This document shows positions 27,896-36,983 of a stretch of 64,000 nucleotides of DNA, one piece after another. The notes beneath the pieces are model-generated. The model saw nothing but the letters and a program-made list of their open reading frames with translations, did no database searches and was not told the origin of the DNA. Positions within the stretch are counted from its first letter, which is position 1. Each line of letters starts with the position of its first letter. Both the position numbers and the translations under genes were made by a program. The stretch is from an uncultured Bacteroidales bacterium (lineage in GTDB: Bacteria; Bacteroidota; Bacteroidia; Bacteroidales; Muribaculaceae). The stretch lies in assembly GCA_902779125.1 (NCBI GenBank), contig CACZAC010000001.1:1-64000 (forward strand), written 5' to 3'.

Positions 27896-29830
27896 TTAAT
27901 TGTACTCTGCTTCACGATTATACTCACCATTAAAGATGGCGATCAGTTGGTCGCTCGTTTTAATGGTGGCTCGAATGTCACGTTTCAGATTCTTTTGATG
28001 CCTCAGGCCGACCACCCAGCCTGGAATGCCGATGGGGAATAGAGCGGCCAGCACGGTTCCTAAGGTCTTGTTGGCGGTGGGGCGGTATGTGAGCAACTGC
28101 CTGATGACGGGATAATCCATTGTCTTGTTCAGTACCATCTGGTCACGGGTGTTTGACAGATAATCCACCACGCTGTCCACTTGCTCGGCAAGCGATTTGA
28201 CAGCGGCTTTATCGTATCCCTGCTGCCAATAGTCGATGTAACGTTGGCGACCTGGATACTTGTCAAGGAATTGCTGGCACGAAGTCTTGAGGTCCTCGAT
28301 TCTTGACAAGGCATCGGCTGTGACGACCTCGTTGATAATGACTTCCTTAGCTTCAAGTTTGCGGGTCTGATGCAATCCGGTGAAGCGGCGCAGGAAATTG
28401 AGCCATGCGTCGGGATTGAAGACAGCAGAATCGTTGACCGCCTTTTTGGTCAGGAAGATGCCCAATGGCATCAGCACCGCTGAACTGAGCCACATGCCTT
28501 GCCACACCTCCCAACGGCCGTCTCGGGCCAGTTTATAGCCCATATTGTCAATAATGTAATAAATGATGAACAGAATAACCGAGACCACAATAGGCATGCC
28601 CAAGCCGCCCTTGCGGATGATGGCACCCAACGGAGCACCAATGAAAAAGAATATCAGGCAAGCCAACGACAGGGTAAACTTTTTCATCAGCTCTATCTGG
28701 TGACGACGTATGATGAAATTGTCGTCGCTGATGCTGTAGCCCTGGAACTGCATATCCTGCATGGCGGATGTGGCTCGCACCAACGCCTGATTAATGACTT
28801 GTTCCTGCTCTTGAGTGGACAAGGACTTTATCATCTCATCAAGATTGGCTGGTTTGTCCAACTTGACATCCTTGACGACCTCAGCGACCCATTTCCCGTC
28901 TTTGTAGGCATTGCGTCGGGACGGTACGCCGCAAACAGGCTGGGTGCGCATACGGCTAACGATAAAGGTAGCTGCCGAATCGACTTTGAGAGTCACCGAG
29001 TCAATTGTCTGCTGCAGTTCCGAAATGTTTTTACCGACATACTGTGACTTCATGTTCTCATCATCCATACGGTTGAAATTGGCATCGTATGGAATCATGA
29101 TTACCTTGTCATGGAACGTCTCGCGGCGATACATGTCTCCGCTTAGTCCGTTCACCCCGCTGCCGGTTCTCATTTCCTCATACCAGGACCCTTTGTACAG
29201 CGTGAGCAACAAGTGACGTTTGTCCTCGGTCATGCTCAGACGCCCTGAGTCGGCAGCGACTATTCTAGGATAGGTGGAACTTTGTGACACGTCATATATG
29301 AGCATATTATACAGCATGTCACGCTCCTTGTCCTTGCGTTTGACGTAAATGTTATAACCTGGAATCTGGCTATAGACGGTACCCTCTGGGATGTCAAGCG
29401 TGGGTGATGTCTGACGCATTGAGAACAGCAGGGTCCACATCTTGACTTGGGACTTGGGCAACGCGTTGTTCATGAAAAAGAATGCGCCGATGGCGACGAA
29501 TACCATTAGGATGCCAATGGGCTTCATGATGGTCGTCAACGAGATGCCTGACGACTTGAGGGCTGTTAACTCAATGTGTTCGCCCAAGTCGCCGAATGTC
29601 ATCAGTGCTGCCAGCAGAATACTCAACGGCAATGCCAACGGCAGTAGCGACAAGGCGGCATGGAAGAATAGCTCAGCAATCAAGTCAATGCTCAACCCCT
29701 TACCAACAAGTTCATCGATATAGCGCCACAGGAATTGCATAATGACGATAAACAGGCAGATGCAGAATGTCATCAAGAATCTCGGCAGGAATCTTGATAG
29801 CATGAACGTATATAGCCTTTTAATCTTCAT
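27896..29830 (-). CDS. LptF/LptG (YjgP/YjgQ) family permease, long form
   Basis: A 644-residue inner-membrane protein. Three N-terminal helices with the family signature MLSRFLPRFLMTFCICLF...MTFGDLGEHIELTALKSSGIS, then a periplasmic beta-jellyroll segment (about 130-370), then three more helices from FTLSLACLIFFFIGAPLGA to LMPLGIFL. Family members are usually near 360 residues; here about 170 further residues follow, mostly soluble with a last hydrophobic stretch (TLGTVLAALFPIGIPGWVVGL). LptFG extracts lipopolysaccharide for export. A single long gene is found here, with no second copy in the window. Confidence 0.88.
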   Translation of the reverse strand: MKIKRLYTFMLSRFLPRFLMTFCICLFIVIMQFLWRYIDELVGKGLSIDLIAELFFHAALSLLPLALPLSILLAALMTFGDLGEHIELTALKSSGISLTTIMKPIGILMVFVAIGAFFFMNNALPKSQVKMWTLLFSMRQTSPTLDIPEGTVYSQIPGYNIYVKRKDKERDMLYNMLIYDVSQSSTYPRIVAADSGRLSMTEDKRHLLLTLYKGSWYEEMRTGSGVNGLSGDMYRRETFHDKVIMIPYDANFNRMDDENMKSQYVGKNISELQQTIDSVTLKVDSAATFIVSRMRTQPVCGVPSRRNAYKDGKWVAEVVKDVKLDKPANLDEMIKSLSTQEQEQVINQALVRATSAMQDMQFQGYSISDDNFIIRRHQIELMKKFTLSLACLIFFFIGAPLGAIIRKGGLGMPIVVSVILFIIYYIIDNMGYKLARDGRWEVWQGMWLSSAVLMPLGIFLTKKAVNDSAVFNPDAWLNFLRRFTGLHQTRKLEAKEVIINEVVTADALSRIEDLKTSCQQFLDKYPGRQRYIDYWQQGYDKAAVKSLAEQVDSVVDYLSNTRDQMVLNKTMDYPVIRQLLTYRPTANKTLGTVLAALFPIGIPGWVVGLRHQKNLKRDIRATIKTSDQLIAIFNGEYNREAEYN

Positions 29831-29859
29831 TACGGGCGCCTTTTTGCAATTAACGGCTG

Positions 29860-29867
29860 CAAAGGTA
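29860..29867 (-). promoter_or_regulatory. -7 box for the LptF/G-like permease gene
   Basis: TACCTTTG on the minus strand fits TAnnTTTG, 29 bp upstream of the ATG. Likely drives permease-ribBA and perhaps the genes beyond. Confidence 0.6.
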
Positions 29868-29880
29868 CAAAAAAACTTTG

Positions 29881-29981
29881 ATGCTCGCTGCGCTCGTAGT
29901 TTAAAATGCTCGCTGCGCTCGCAGTTTAGGGTTTAGGGTTTAGAGTTTAGAGAGCATCCGCCCAACTAAGGACTAGAAACT
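29881..29981 (+). repeat. Dispersed composite heptad repeat, copy B
   Basis: Two tandem ATGCTCGCTGCGCTCG units, then GTTTAGG/GTTTAGA heptads, the core AGAGCATCCGCCCAACTA and AGGACTAGAAACT. It lies between the permease promoter and the CYTH gene and overlaps the CYTH 3' end: CTAGAAACT gives that gene its last two codons and its stop on the minus strand. Confidence 0.85.
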
Positions 29982-30425
29982 GACGCCTAGTTGCGAATTG
30001 TAGTAGCGCTTGTCGCCAGTGACTTCAAGGCCAACAAACGGGGGTAGCGCAAACTGGTAATCTTCACTGGGTACCTCAAGTTCGGCAATGACAAGCCCCT
30101 GCAAGTCCCCATGGAAGACATCCACCTCCCAGCGGTTACCATCATGCATGACGATGAAACGCGTCTTTTTGATGATAGGCGGCTCACACATCGAGAGCAT
30201 TTGCACAGCTTCATCATACGGCACCTCGTATTCAAACTCGGGATGAGATGCACCTTCACCTTTTCCCTTGACAGTAATAAAACCTCTATTGTCCTTTATC
30301 CTCACGCGCACAGTACGCTCGGGAACCCTTGACAGGAACCCTTGATGAATCTCGCTTTCGGCGCTAGCCATCAGCTTGAAAGATTCATTAACGACCAAAT
30401 ACTTATGTTCAATCTCCATTCCCAT
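29973..30425 (-). CDS. CYTH-domain protein
   Basis: A 150-residue single-domain protein. The CYTH/TTM signature ExExK is at the start (MEIEHKYLV), followed by strands that line the triphosphate tunnel (TVRVRIKDNRGFITVKGKG; FEYEVPYDEAVQML; KKTRFIV; WEVDVFHGDLQGLVIAELE). Members hydrolyse inorganic triphosphate or act on nucleotides; stand-alone bacterial members are mostly tripolyphosphatases, so that is the better guess. Two ATGs (30425 and 30419) are possible. The stop codon lies inside a repeat element. Confidence 0.85.
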   Translation of the reverse strand: MGMEIEHKYLVVNESFKLMASAESEIHQGFLSRVPERTVRVRIKDNRGFITVKGKGEGASHPEFEYEVPYDEAVQMLSMCEPPIIKKTRFIVMHDGNRWEVDVFHGDLQGLVIAELEVPSEDYQFALPPFVGLEVTGDKRYYNSQLGVSF

Positions 30426-30464
30426 GTTTTTTTAACGAGAGAGACTTTGTTTTATTATGGATAA

Positions 30465-30574
30465 TGCGGGCAAGCCCGCAGTTTAAAGTTTAGGGTTTAG
30501 AGTTTAGAGAGCATCCGCCCAACTAAGGACCAGGGACTAGAAACTAGGGACTAGAAACTAAGGACTAGAAACTA
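30465..30574 (+). repeat. Dispersed composite heptad repeat, copy C
   Basis: Hairpin GCGGGC-AA-GCCCGC, four GTTTAAA/GTTTAGG/GTTTAGA heptads, the core AGAGCATCCGCCCAACTA, then three 14-bp units ending GGACTAGAAACT. It occupies the divergent intergenic region between the CYTH gene and the DUF5686 gene. It is the longest of the three copies. Confidence 0.88.
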
Positions 30575-30614
30575 TTTTCTCGGCTTTCTTGTGCTAATCC
30601 AACCGAAAATTGTC

Positions 30615-30622
30615 TAATTTTG
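30615..30622 (+). promoter_or_regulatory. -7 box for the DUF5686 gene
   Basis: TAATTTTG fits TAnnTTTG, with a TTG 23 bp upstream (30589-30591). The box ends only 8 bp before ATG 30631, so the message would have a leader of a few nucleotides. Confidence 0.5.
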
Positions 30623-30630
30623 CATCATCA

Positions 30631-33183
30631 ATGAGGGTATTATTGCGACATATAGTCAGTTTTGTGTTGATGGCGATGGCTTTGACGGCTGCCGGGCAAC
30701 AGGCGGCGGTGACTCAAATTACCGGCTTGGTGCGCGACTCGCTGTCTCATGAGGGTATCGCCTATGCCTCAATTGCTCTGGTGGGCACCAGCGAGGGCAC
30801 ATTAGCGACCGAGCATGGAGGTTTTACTATCAACACCCGTTCCGATTTCTCTCGCATACGTATCACAGCGATGGGGTATTCACCCAAGGAAGTGGAGGTA
30901 AAGAGAGGGCAGGGGAGCGTTCTGCTCATCGACTTGGTATCCAGCGGAGTAGAACTCGAAGAGCTCGTTGTCCATAAGGGTAAAGAGAAATACAGCAAGA
31001 AAAACAATCCTGCTGTTGATATGATTAAGAAGTTGAGGGCAAAGCGTGACGATAATGACCCGCGCCGTTTCCCGCACTATGGCTATTCTCAATACGAGAG
31101 GATGATGGTGGGATTCGGCGATTTGGATGAAATCGTCAAGAAACCTGAGGACCAGAAGTGGATTGACGAGTATGCCGACACATCGCTGCTCACGGGAAAA
31201 CGGGTGTTGCCGTTCTCCATCAAGGAGACGGTAGCTCGTGATTATTATGCTAGCAACCCCGATGTACATAAACAGGTCATCATCGGCACTAAAAATGCCG
31301 GTATCGACGAGCAGATTGACCAGACCAGCATCAAAAAGGTCCTAGATGATTTCATGGGCGAGGTTAATATTTTCCAGAATGATGTGCCCCTGCTCACCAA
31401 TCGCTTTGTCAGTCCGCTATCCCGCATTGCTGTGGATTTCTATAAGTTTTATCTCAACGACACGGTTATGCTCGATGGTGAACGCTGTGCCGTGTTGAGT
31501 TTCGTGCCTTTCACACCTCAGACTTTCGGCTTCTTGGGCCGCCTGTATGTCTCACTCGAGGATACCACCATGTTTATCAAACGGGTGACGATGGGTGTGC
31601 CCCATGATATCAACCTCAATTATGTCCAGCGCATGAGCATTGTTCAGAATTTTGAACGGGCGCCCAACGGTTCCCGACTCAAGGTGCGTGATAATGTAGA
31701 GGTGAGTATGAAATTGATTTCAGGCTTGCCTGAGGTGTTTGCCCGCCGTGAGACCAGCTATCGTGACCATTATTTCTCTCGTCCCGAGGTCGGGGTATTT
31801 ACCAATAAGTCTGAACAGACCGTAGAGGGCAGCGCCGCATTCATGCCTGACGAGTTCTGGCAGGAATATCGCCCAGCTGGCGTCCGCTCAACCACGACCA
31901 CGATGCAGAATCTGATGAAACGCTTGCGTGGATCAAAGTGGTTCTATTGGGCTGAACAGGTGATACTTGTCTTGGTAAATGGCTATGTTCCCACGGCAAA
32001 GGTCAGCAAAGTTGACATTGGTCCTCTCAATACGACAATCAGTGGAAACTCGGTGGAAGGACTGAGATTACGATTGGGCGCAATGACCAATGTCAACTTG
32101 AGCCGCCATTGGTTTGCGCGTGGCTATCTGGCCTACGGATTCCGTGACAAGAAGTTCAAATATATGGGCTCATTGGAATATTCCTTCTTGCCCAAGAAAG
32201 CCCTGGACCAGGAATTCCCCATCCATAGCCTGCGCTTGACCCATCGTTATGATGTGGACAAGTTGGCACAGCACTATCTTTATACTAACCAAGATAACGT
32301 CTTCCTTACCCTCAAGCGTCACAAGGACGTGAGGATGCAGTACCTCCGCACGACACGTCTCGAATACCGCCATGAGTGGTATAACCACTTCTCTATTGCG
32401 TTATGCGTTGAGCACAACATCCACGAGGCGACACAATATGTCCCGTTTGTCTATGCCGATGGCCGTTCACGCTTGCGTTACACTCAGGCGGGCTTCATTG
32501 CCCAATTACGTTTTGCCCCAGGCGAAACCTTCTATCAATCACGGTCTTATCGTATTCCCATCAACATGGATGCACCGATTATCACCCTTAATCAGACTTA
32601 TATGCCTAAGGGTTTCATGGGAAGCCTCCATGAGGTTAATAAGACCGAACTCGGCTTGCAGAAGCGTTTCTGGTTCTCGGCCTTCGGCTATGCCGACGTC
32701 ATCATCAAGGGGGAGAAGGTATGGAGTCAGGTTGCTTATCCCGACCTGCTGATGCCCAATGTTAACCTGAGTTATACCATCCAGCCCGAGAGCTATGCAT
32801 TGATGAAACCCATGGAATTCATCAACGACCAGGCCTTGTCATGGGATTTGACCTACTGGGGCAACGGCATCCTGATGAACAGACTGCCACTGATTAAAAA
32901 ATTGCGGCTGCGCGAGGTTATCTCCCTGCGCGGCGTGTGGGGCAGCCTCAGCGACAAGAACAACCCCTCATCTCAAATCAGTGACGGGCAGCCCGGTATT
33001 TTCCTCTTTCCCACCGATGCCTTGTGCCAACCCATGGGCGGCAAGCCTTATTTGGAAGCAGGTGTCGGACTTGACAACATTCTGACAATTCTCCGTGTGG
33101 ATTACGTCTGGCGTCTCACCTACCGCGACCATGCCGGGACTGACCGCCGGGGCATCCGCATCCAACTCCACTTTAACTTCTAA
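30631..33183 (+). CDS. DUF5686 outer-membrane protein with carboxypeptidase-like regulatory domain
   Basis: About 850 residues from ATG 30631; a TTG at 30610 is also in frame but overlaps the promoter. A signal sequence (LLRHIVSFVLMAMALTAAGQ) is followed by a carboxypeptidase-regulatory-like beta domain (about 30-110: ITGLVRDSLSHEGIAYASIALVGT...GYSPKEVEV). The remainder is the DUF5686 region, with long amphipathic strands ending RIQLHFNF, as in an outer-membrane barrel. Related proteins are common in Bacteroidetes; a transport role is suspected but unproven. It is monocistronic, with the CYTH gene diverging from it. Confidence 0.85.
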   Translation: MRVLLRHIVSFVLMAMALTAAGQQAAVTQITGLVRDSLSHEGIAYASIALVGTSEGTLATEHGGFTINTRSDFSRIRITAMGYSPKEVEVKRGQGSVLLIDLVSSGVELEELVVHKGKEKYSKKNNPAVDMIKKLRAKRDDNDPRRFPHYGYSQYERMMVGFGDLDEIVKKPEDQKWIDEYADTSLLTGKRVLPFSIKETVARDYYASNPDVHKQVIIGTKNAGIDEQIDQTSIKKVLDDFMGEVNIFQNDVPLLTNRFVSPLSRIAVDFYKFYLNDTVMLDGERCAVLSFVPFTPQTFGFLGRLYVSLEDTTMFIKRVTMGVPHDINLNYVQRMSIVQNFERAPNGSRLKVRDNVEVSMKLISGLPEVFARRETSYRDHYFSRPEVGVFTNKSEQTVEGSAAFMPDEFWQEYRPAGVRSTTTTMQNLMKRLRGSKWFYWAEQVILVLVNGYVPTAKVSKVDIGPLNTTISGNSVEGLRLRLGAMTNVNLSRHWFARGYLAYGFRDKKFKYMGSLEYSFLPKKALDQEFPIHSLRLTHRYDVDKLAQHYLYTNQDNVFLTLKRHKDVRMQYLRTTRLEYRHEWYNHFSIALCVEHNIHEATQYVPFVYADGRSRLRYTQAGFIAQLRFAPGETFYQSRSYRIPINMDAPIITLNQTYMPKGFMGSLHEVNKTELGLQKRFWFSAFGYADVIIKGEKVWSQVAYPDLLMPNVNLSYTIQPESYALMKPMEFINDQALSWDLTYWGNGILMNRLPLIKKLRLREVISLRGVWGSLSDKNNPSSQISDGQPGIFLFPTDALCQPMGGKPYLEAGVGLDNILTILRVDYVWRLTYRDHAGTDRRGIRIQLHFNF

Positions 33184-33313
33184 TCACCGTGCATCGCCTT
33201 ATCACGTGTCCTGTCTGATGTTTCCGAGAGAAGAAGCCTCACATTGTTAATAACTTTTTTTTTGTGGATGGGAAATTTGGTGTAATTTTACAATCCCGCA
33301 AAAAATGCGCCAC

Positions 33314-33341
33314 TCTAAATTCTAAACTTTTTACTTTAAAC
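33314..33341 (+). repeat. Heptad array before dnaE
   Basis: Four 7-bp units: TCTAAAT, TCTAAAC, TTTTTAC and TTTAAAC. It ends 8 bp before the dnaE ATG, so it would lie in the 5' untranslated region. Confidence 0.6.
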
Positions 33342-33349
33342 TGACATCA

Positions 33350-36300
33350 ATGATACCATTTGTACATCTACACGTACACTCACAATATTCCATTCTTGAC
33401 GGCCAGGCTCCTGTTAAAGCACTGGTCGATAAGGCTATAGCCGACGGCATGCGAGGTATGGCGATAACCGACCACGGCAATATGTTCGGCATCAAGGAGT
33501 TTCATGACTATGTGGCTAAGCTGAACAAAAAGCGTGGCGATGATGAAAAGTTCAAACCCATCTTCGGTTGCGAGGTTTATGTCGCCAATAACTCCCGCCA
33601 TGACCGCATAGACAAGCGGGATAACGGTAACCACCTTATCCTGTTGGCTAAGAACCTCAAGGGCTACAAGAACCTCATCAAAATAGTCTCTCACGCTTGG
33701 ACCGAGGGCATGTACTATCATCCACGTACCGACCACAGCGAATTGGAGAAGTACCACGAGGGCATTATCTGCAGCTCGGCTTGCTTGGGTGGTGAGGTGC
33801 CCCAACTCATCATGAACGGCCAGATGAGCCAGGCACGGGAGACCATCCGTTGGTTCAAGAGTATCTTTGGTGACGACTATTATCTGGAGCTGCAGCGTCA
33901 CAAGGCGACTGTTGCCCATGCCAACCATGAGACCTACGAGAAACAGCGTCTTGTCAATGATGCCTTGATTCAGTTTGCCCGTGAATTGGACATCAAGCTT
34001 ATCTGCACCAACGATTCCCACTTCGTCAACGAGGAGGATGCCGATGCCCATGAGCGTCTCATCTGCCTATCGACAGGTAAGAAACTTACTGATGAGAACG
34101 TGATGCTCTACAGTAAGCAGGAATGGTTCAAGACCCAAGAGGAAATGAATGGCGTTTTTGGCGACATCCCCGAGGCGTTGCAGAACACCAACGAAATTCT
34201 TGACAAAATCGAGATATATAGCATCGACCATGCACCTATCCTGCCCGATTTTCCCTTGCCCGACGGCTTCGACAACGAGGACGATTACCTTCGGTACTTG
34301 GTCTATGAAGGCGCCAAGGAGCGTTGGCCCGATTTGGACGATGAGCATCGAGAGCGCATCGACTTTGAGTTGGAAACCATTAAGAACATGGGATTCCCTG
34401 GCTATTTCCTTATTGTGCAGGATTACATCCGCATGGCACCTAAGTTGGGTTGTACGGTAGGTCCAGGACGTGGTTCGGCTGCCGGCTCTGCTGTGGCCTA
34501 TTGCTTGGGAATCACCAAGATTGACCCGATGAAGTATGACCTGCTGTTCGAGCGTTTCCTGAATCCAGACCGCATCTCGCTGCCTGATATTGATACCGAC
34601 TTTGACGACGATGGACGCGCTGCTGTGCTGAACTATGTCACTGAGAAATACGGTGCAGAAAAGGTCGCCCATATTGTTACCTACGGTACAATGGCCGCCA
34701 AGAGCGCTATCAAGGATGTTGCACGTGTCGAGGACCTGTCGTTGCCCGAGAGCAACCGACTGGCCAAATTCATACCCTCGTCACCCAACGAGATGCCCGA
34801 AGACAAAAACGGCAAGAAATACAAGATTACTGTCAAGAACTGTCTGGATTGTTTCAAGGACTTCCGTGCAGAATTGGATAACCCTGATCCCAAAGTGGGC
34901 GAGACCATCCGTTATGCCGAGAAACTGGAGGGCAGCATCCGCAGCACGGGCGTTCATGCCTGTGGTGTGATCATTGGTCGTGACGACATTACCGACTGGG
35001 TGCCTGTTAGCACCGCTACCGACAGCGACGGCGAGAAAATCATCGTCACACAGTATGAGGGCGGTGTCATCGAGAGCACAGGTCTTATCAAGATGGACTT
35101 CCTGGGATTGAAAAACCTCTCCATTATCAAGGAAGCACTGGCGAATATCAAGCTCAATCATGGTATCGACATCGATATCGAGAAAATACCCATTGACGAC
35201 CCCAAAACCTATGAGTTGTATTGCAAGGGTATGACTTCAGGCACGTTCCAGTTTGAGTCAGCTGGTATGCAGAAGTATCTTATTGAGCTTCACCCCACCT
35301 GTTTTGAGGATTTGATTGCGATGAACGCTCTCTATCGCCCCGGTCCCATGGACTACATCCCGCAGTTCATCAACCGCAAGCAGGGTCGGGAGCCCATTGA
35401 ATATGATATCCCCTGTATGGAGCAATACCTCAAGGAGACCTATGGTATCACGGTTTACCAAGAGCAGGTCATGCTCTTGTCACGCCAATTGGCTGGCTTT
35501 ACCCGTGGTCAGAGTGATACGCTGCGCAAGGCGATGGGTAAGAAGCAGATTGACAAGATGAACGAGCTGGAGACCTTGTTCTACGAGGGTGGTGAGAAGA
35601 ATGGCCATGACAAAAAGGTGCTCAACAAAATTTGGGAGGACTGGAAAAAGTTTGCCTCCTATGCCTTCAACAAGTCGCATGCGACGTGTTACAGTTGGGT
35701 GGCCTATCAGACTGCATATCTCAAGGCGAACTATCCCAGCGAGTACATGGCTGCCGTGTTGAGCAGCAACCTCAACGATGTTGACAAACTCTCCAAATAT
35801 ATGGATGAGTGCCGTGCCATGGGCATTGAGGTACTTGGCCCCAATATCAATGAGAGTTACAAGAACTTCAGTGCGACCAAGGACGGACGCATCCGTTTCG
35901 GTCTCGCCGGTATTAAAGGCGTGGGCGTGAGCTGCGTTGACGCCATCGTCGAGGAACGCGATAAGAACGGTAACTACAAGGACATCTTTGACTTTGTACA
36001 ACGCATCAATCAGGGTGCCTGCAACCGCAAGGCACTGGAGTCAATGGCACTGGCGGGCGCATTCGACGATTTCAAGGAAATCAAACGTGAAGATTTCTTT
36101 GAGGTCAACCCGCGTGGAGAGGTCTTCAGCGATATCCTGATGCGATTTGGCCAGCGCTACCAGGTGAGCCAACAAGAGATGCAAAATTCTCTCTTCGGCG
36201 CATTTGGTGCTATCGAGGTTGCCACTCCACCCATTCCGAAAGCCGAGCCGTGGTCGCAGCTTGAACGCTTGAATCGCGAACGTGATTTGGTGGGTATGTA

Positions 36301-36895
36301 TCTGTCGGCCCATCCTCTCGACCCTTACTACATGGAGGTGACTTACGGCTGTGACACGCCACTAGCCGAGGTGAAGAGCCATGACGACGAGATTGACAAG
36401 GAACTTACGATGGCTGGACTGGTCGTCGATTTCCAGATTAGGATGGGCAAGAAAGGGAACCAATTTGGAATCCTCAAAATCGAGGATTATACAGGTTCGT
36501 TTGATTTCATGCTCTTTGGCAACAAGTTTGTCGATTACCAGAAGTATGGTGTCATCGGTTTGGCGATAGTCGTGCGTGGGGCCTACGAGAAAGGCTTTAA
36601 CGACGCGGTCCGCTTCAATGTGCATTCTATCGACTTGCTCGAGAATCTTAAGGGTAAGATGGTAAGGAATCTCGTCATATCGATGAAGGACGAAGACCTG
36701 CTCAATGTGGATTTCTTGAGACAACAGCTTGGTGCGGAGGGAGATAACCGCTGCGAATTGTATTTCCGCATGAAAGACCAAATCAGCGGCAACTATGTCA
36801 TGCTCCGTTCCAAGAAACTTATTGCTGTGGATAAACACCTGTTGGAAGCCTTGCGTGAGGCAGGTGTCAGCTACAAGGTAAATGCAAGATTGTGA
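33350..36895 (+). CDS. dnaE: DNA polymerase III alpha subunit
   Basis: A 1,181-residue replicative polymerase of the DnaE type. Domains in order: PHP (FVHLHVHSQYSILDGQA...ITDHGNMFG), palm with GPGRGSAAGS and the catalytic aspartates in PDIDTDFDDDGR, the third carboxylate region further on, fingers and thumb (QEQVMLLSRQLAGFTRGQSD; FNKSHATCYSWVAYQTAYLK), helix-hairpin-helix (IRFGLAGIKGVG) and a C-terminal OB domain (LTMAGLVVDFQIRMGKKGN). It synthesises the chromosome on both strands as part of Pol III. It is followed 88 bp later by trxA behind a separate promoter. Confidence 0.97.
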   Translation: MIPFVHLHVHSQYSILDGQAPVKALVDKAIADGMRGMAITDHGNMFGIKEFHDYVAKLNKKRGDDEKFKPIFGCEVYVANNSRHDRIDKRDNGNHLILLAKNLKGYKNLIKIVSHAWTEGMYYHPRTDHSELEKYHEGIICSSACLGGEVPQLIMNGQMSQARETIRWFKSIFGDDYYLELQRHKATVAHANHETYEKQRLVNDALIQFARELDIKLICTNDSHFVNEEDADAHERLICLSTGKKLTDENVMLYSKQEWFKTQEEMNGVFGDIPEALQNTNEILDKIEIYSIDHAPILPDFPLPDGFDNEDDYLRYLVYEGAKERWPDLDDEHRERIDFELETIKNMGFPGYFLIVQDYIRMAPKLGCTVGPGRGSAAGSAVAYCLGITKIDPMKYDLLFERFLNPDRISLPDIDTDFDDDGRAAVLNYVTEKYGAEKVAHIVTYGTMAAKSAIKDVARVEDLSLPESNRLAKFIPSSPNEMPEDKNGKKYKITVKNCLDCFKDFRAELDNPDPKVGETIRYAEKLEGSIRSTGVHACGVIIGRDDITDWVPVSTATDSDGEKIIVTQYEGGVIESTGLIKMDFLGLKNLSIIKEALANIKLNHGIDIDIEKIPIDDPKTYELYCKGMTSGTFQFESAGMQKYLIELHPTCFEDLIAMNALYRPGPMDYIPQFINRKQGREPIEYDIPCMEQYLKETYGITVYQEQVMLLSRQLAGFTRGQSDTLRKAMGKKQIDKMNELETLFYEGGEKNGHDKKVLNKIWEDWKKFASYAFNKSHATCYSWVAYQTAYLKANYPSEYMAAVLSSNLNDVDKLSKYMDECRAMGIEVLGPNINESYKNFSATKDGRIRFGLAGIKGVGVSCVDAIVEERDKNGNYKDIFDFVQRINQGACNRKALESMALAGAFDDFKEIKREDFFEVNPRGEVFSDILMRFGQRYQVSQQEMQNSLFGAFGAIEVATPPIPKAEPWSQLERLNRERDLVGMYLSAHPLDPYYMEVTYGCDTPLAEVKSHDDEIDKELTMAGLVVDFQIRMGKKGNQFGILKIEDYTGSFDFMLFGNKFVDYQKYGVIGLAIVVRGAYEKGFNDAVRFNVHSIDLLENLKGKMVRNLVISMKDEDLLNVDFLRQQLGAEGDNRCELYFRMKDQISGNYVMLRSKKLIAVDKHLLEALREAGVSYKVNARL

Positions 36896-36906
36896 CAAAG
36901 TGTCAC

Positions 36907-36923
36907 TTGGCATTATATTTGCT
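36907..36923 (+). promoter_or_regulatory. trxA promoter: TAnnTTTG box overlapping a sigma-54-like -24/-12 match
   Basis: TATATTTG (36914-36921) fits the Bacteroidetes -7 box, with TTG at 36890-36892, 21 bp upstream. The same bases form TTGGCA...TTGCT (36907-36923), with GG and GC exactly 10 bp apart as in sigma-54 promoters. The housekeeping reading is more likely. The inverted repeat GTGACA-AAG-TGTCAC (36891-36905) lies at its upstream edge. Confidence 0.5.
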
Positions 36924-36983
36924 TGACCAAAATCAGAATTTCAATTATTACTATCAACAACCAACAAAAAACAAGACTACAAA

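Noticed and set aside
29922-30508. GTTTAGGG-like repeats resembling plant telomere DNA
   Set aside because: Only a few units occur, inside bacterial intergenic gaps, with other heptad variants and a shared bacterial core; contamination or a telomere does not fit.
30465-30574. CRISPR-like array
   Set aside because: Units are 7 or 14 bp and contiguous, with no spacers and no cas genes.
33275-33295. -7 box for dnaE (TAATTTTA)
   Set aside because: The last base departs from TAnnTTTG and no upstream TTG is well placed; not reported as a promoter.
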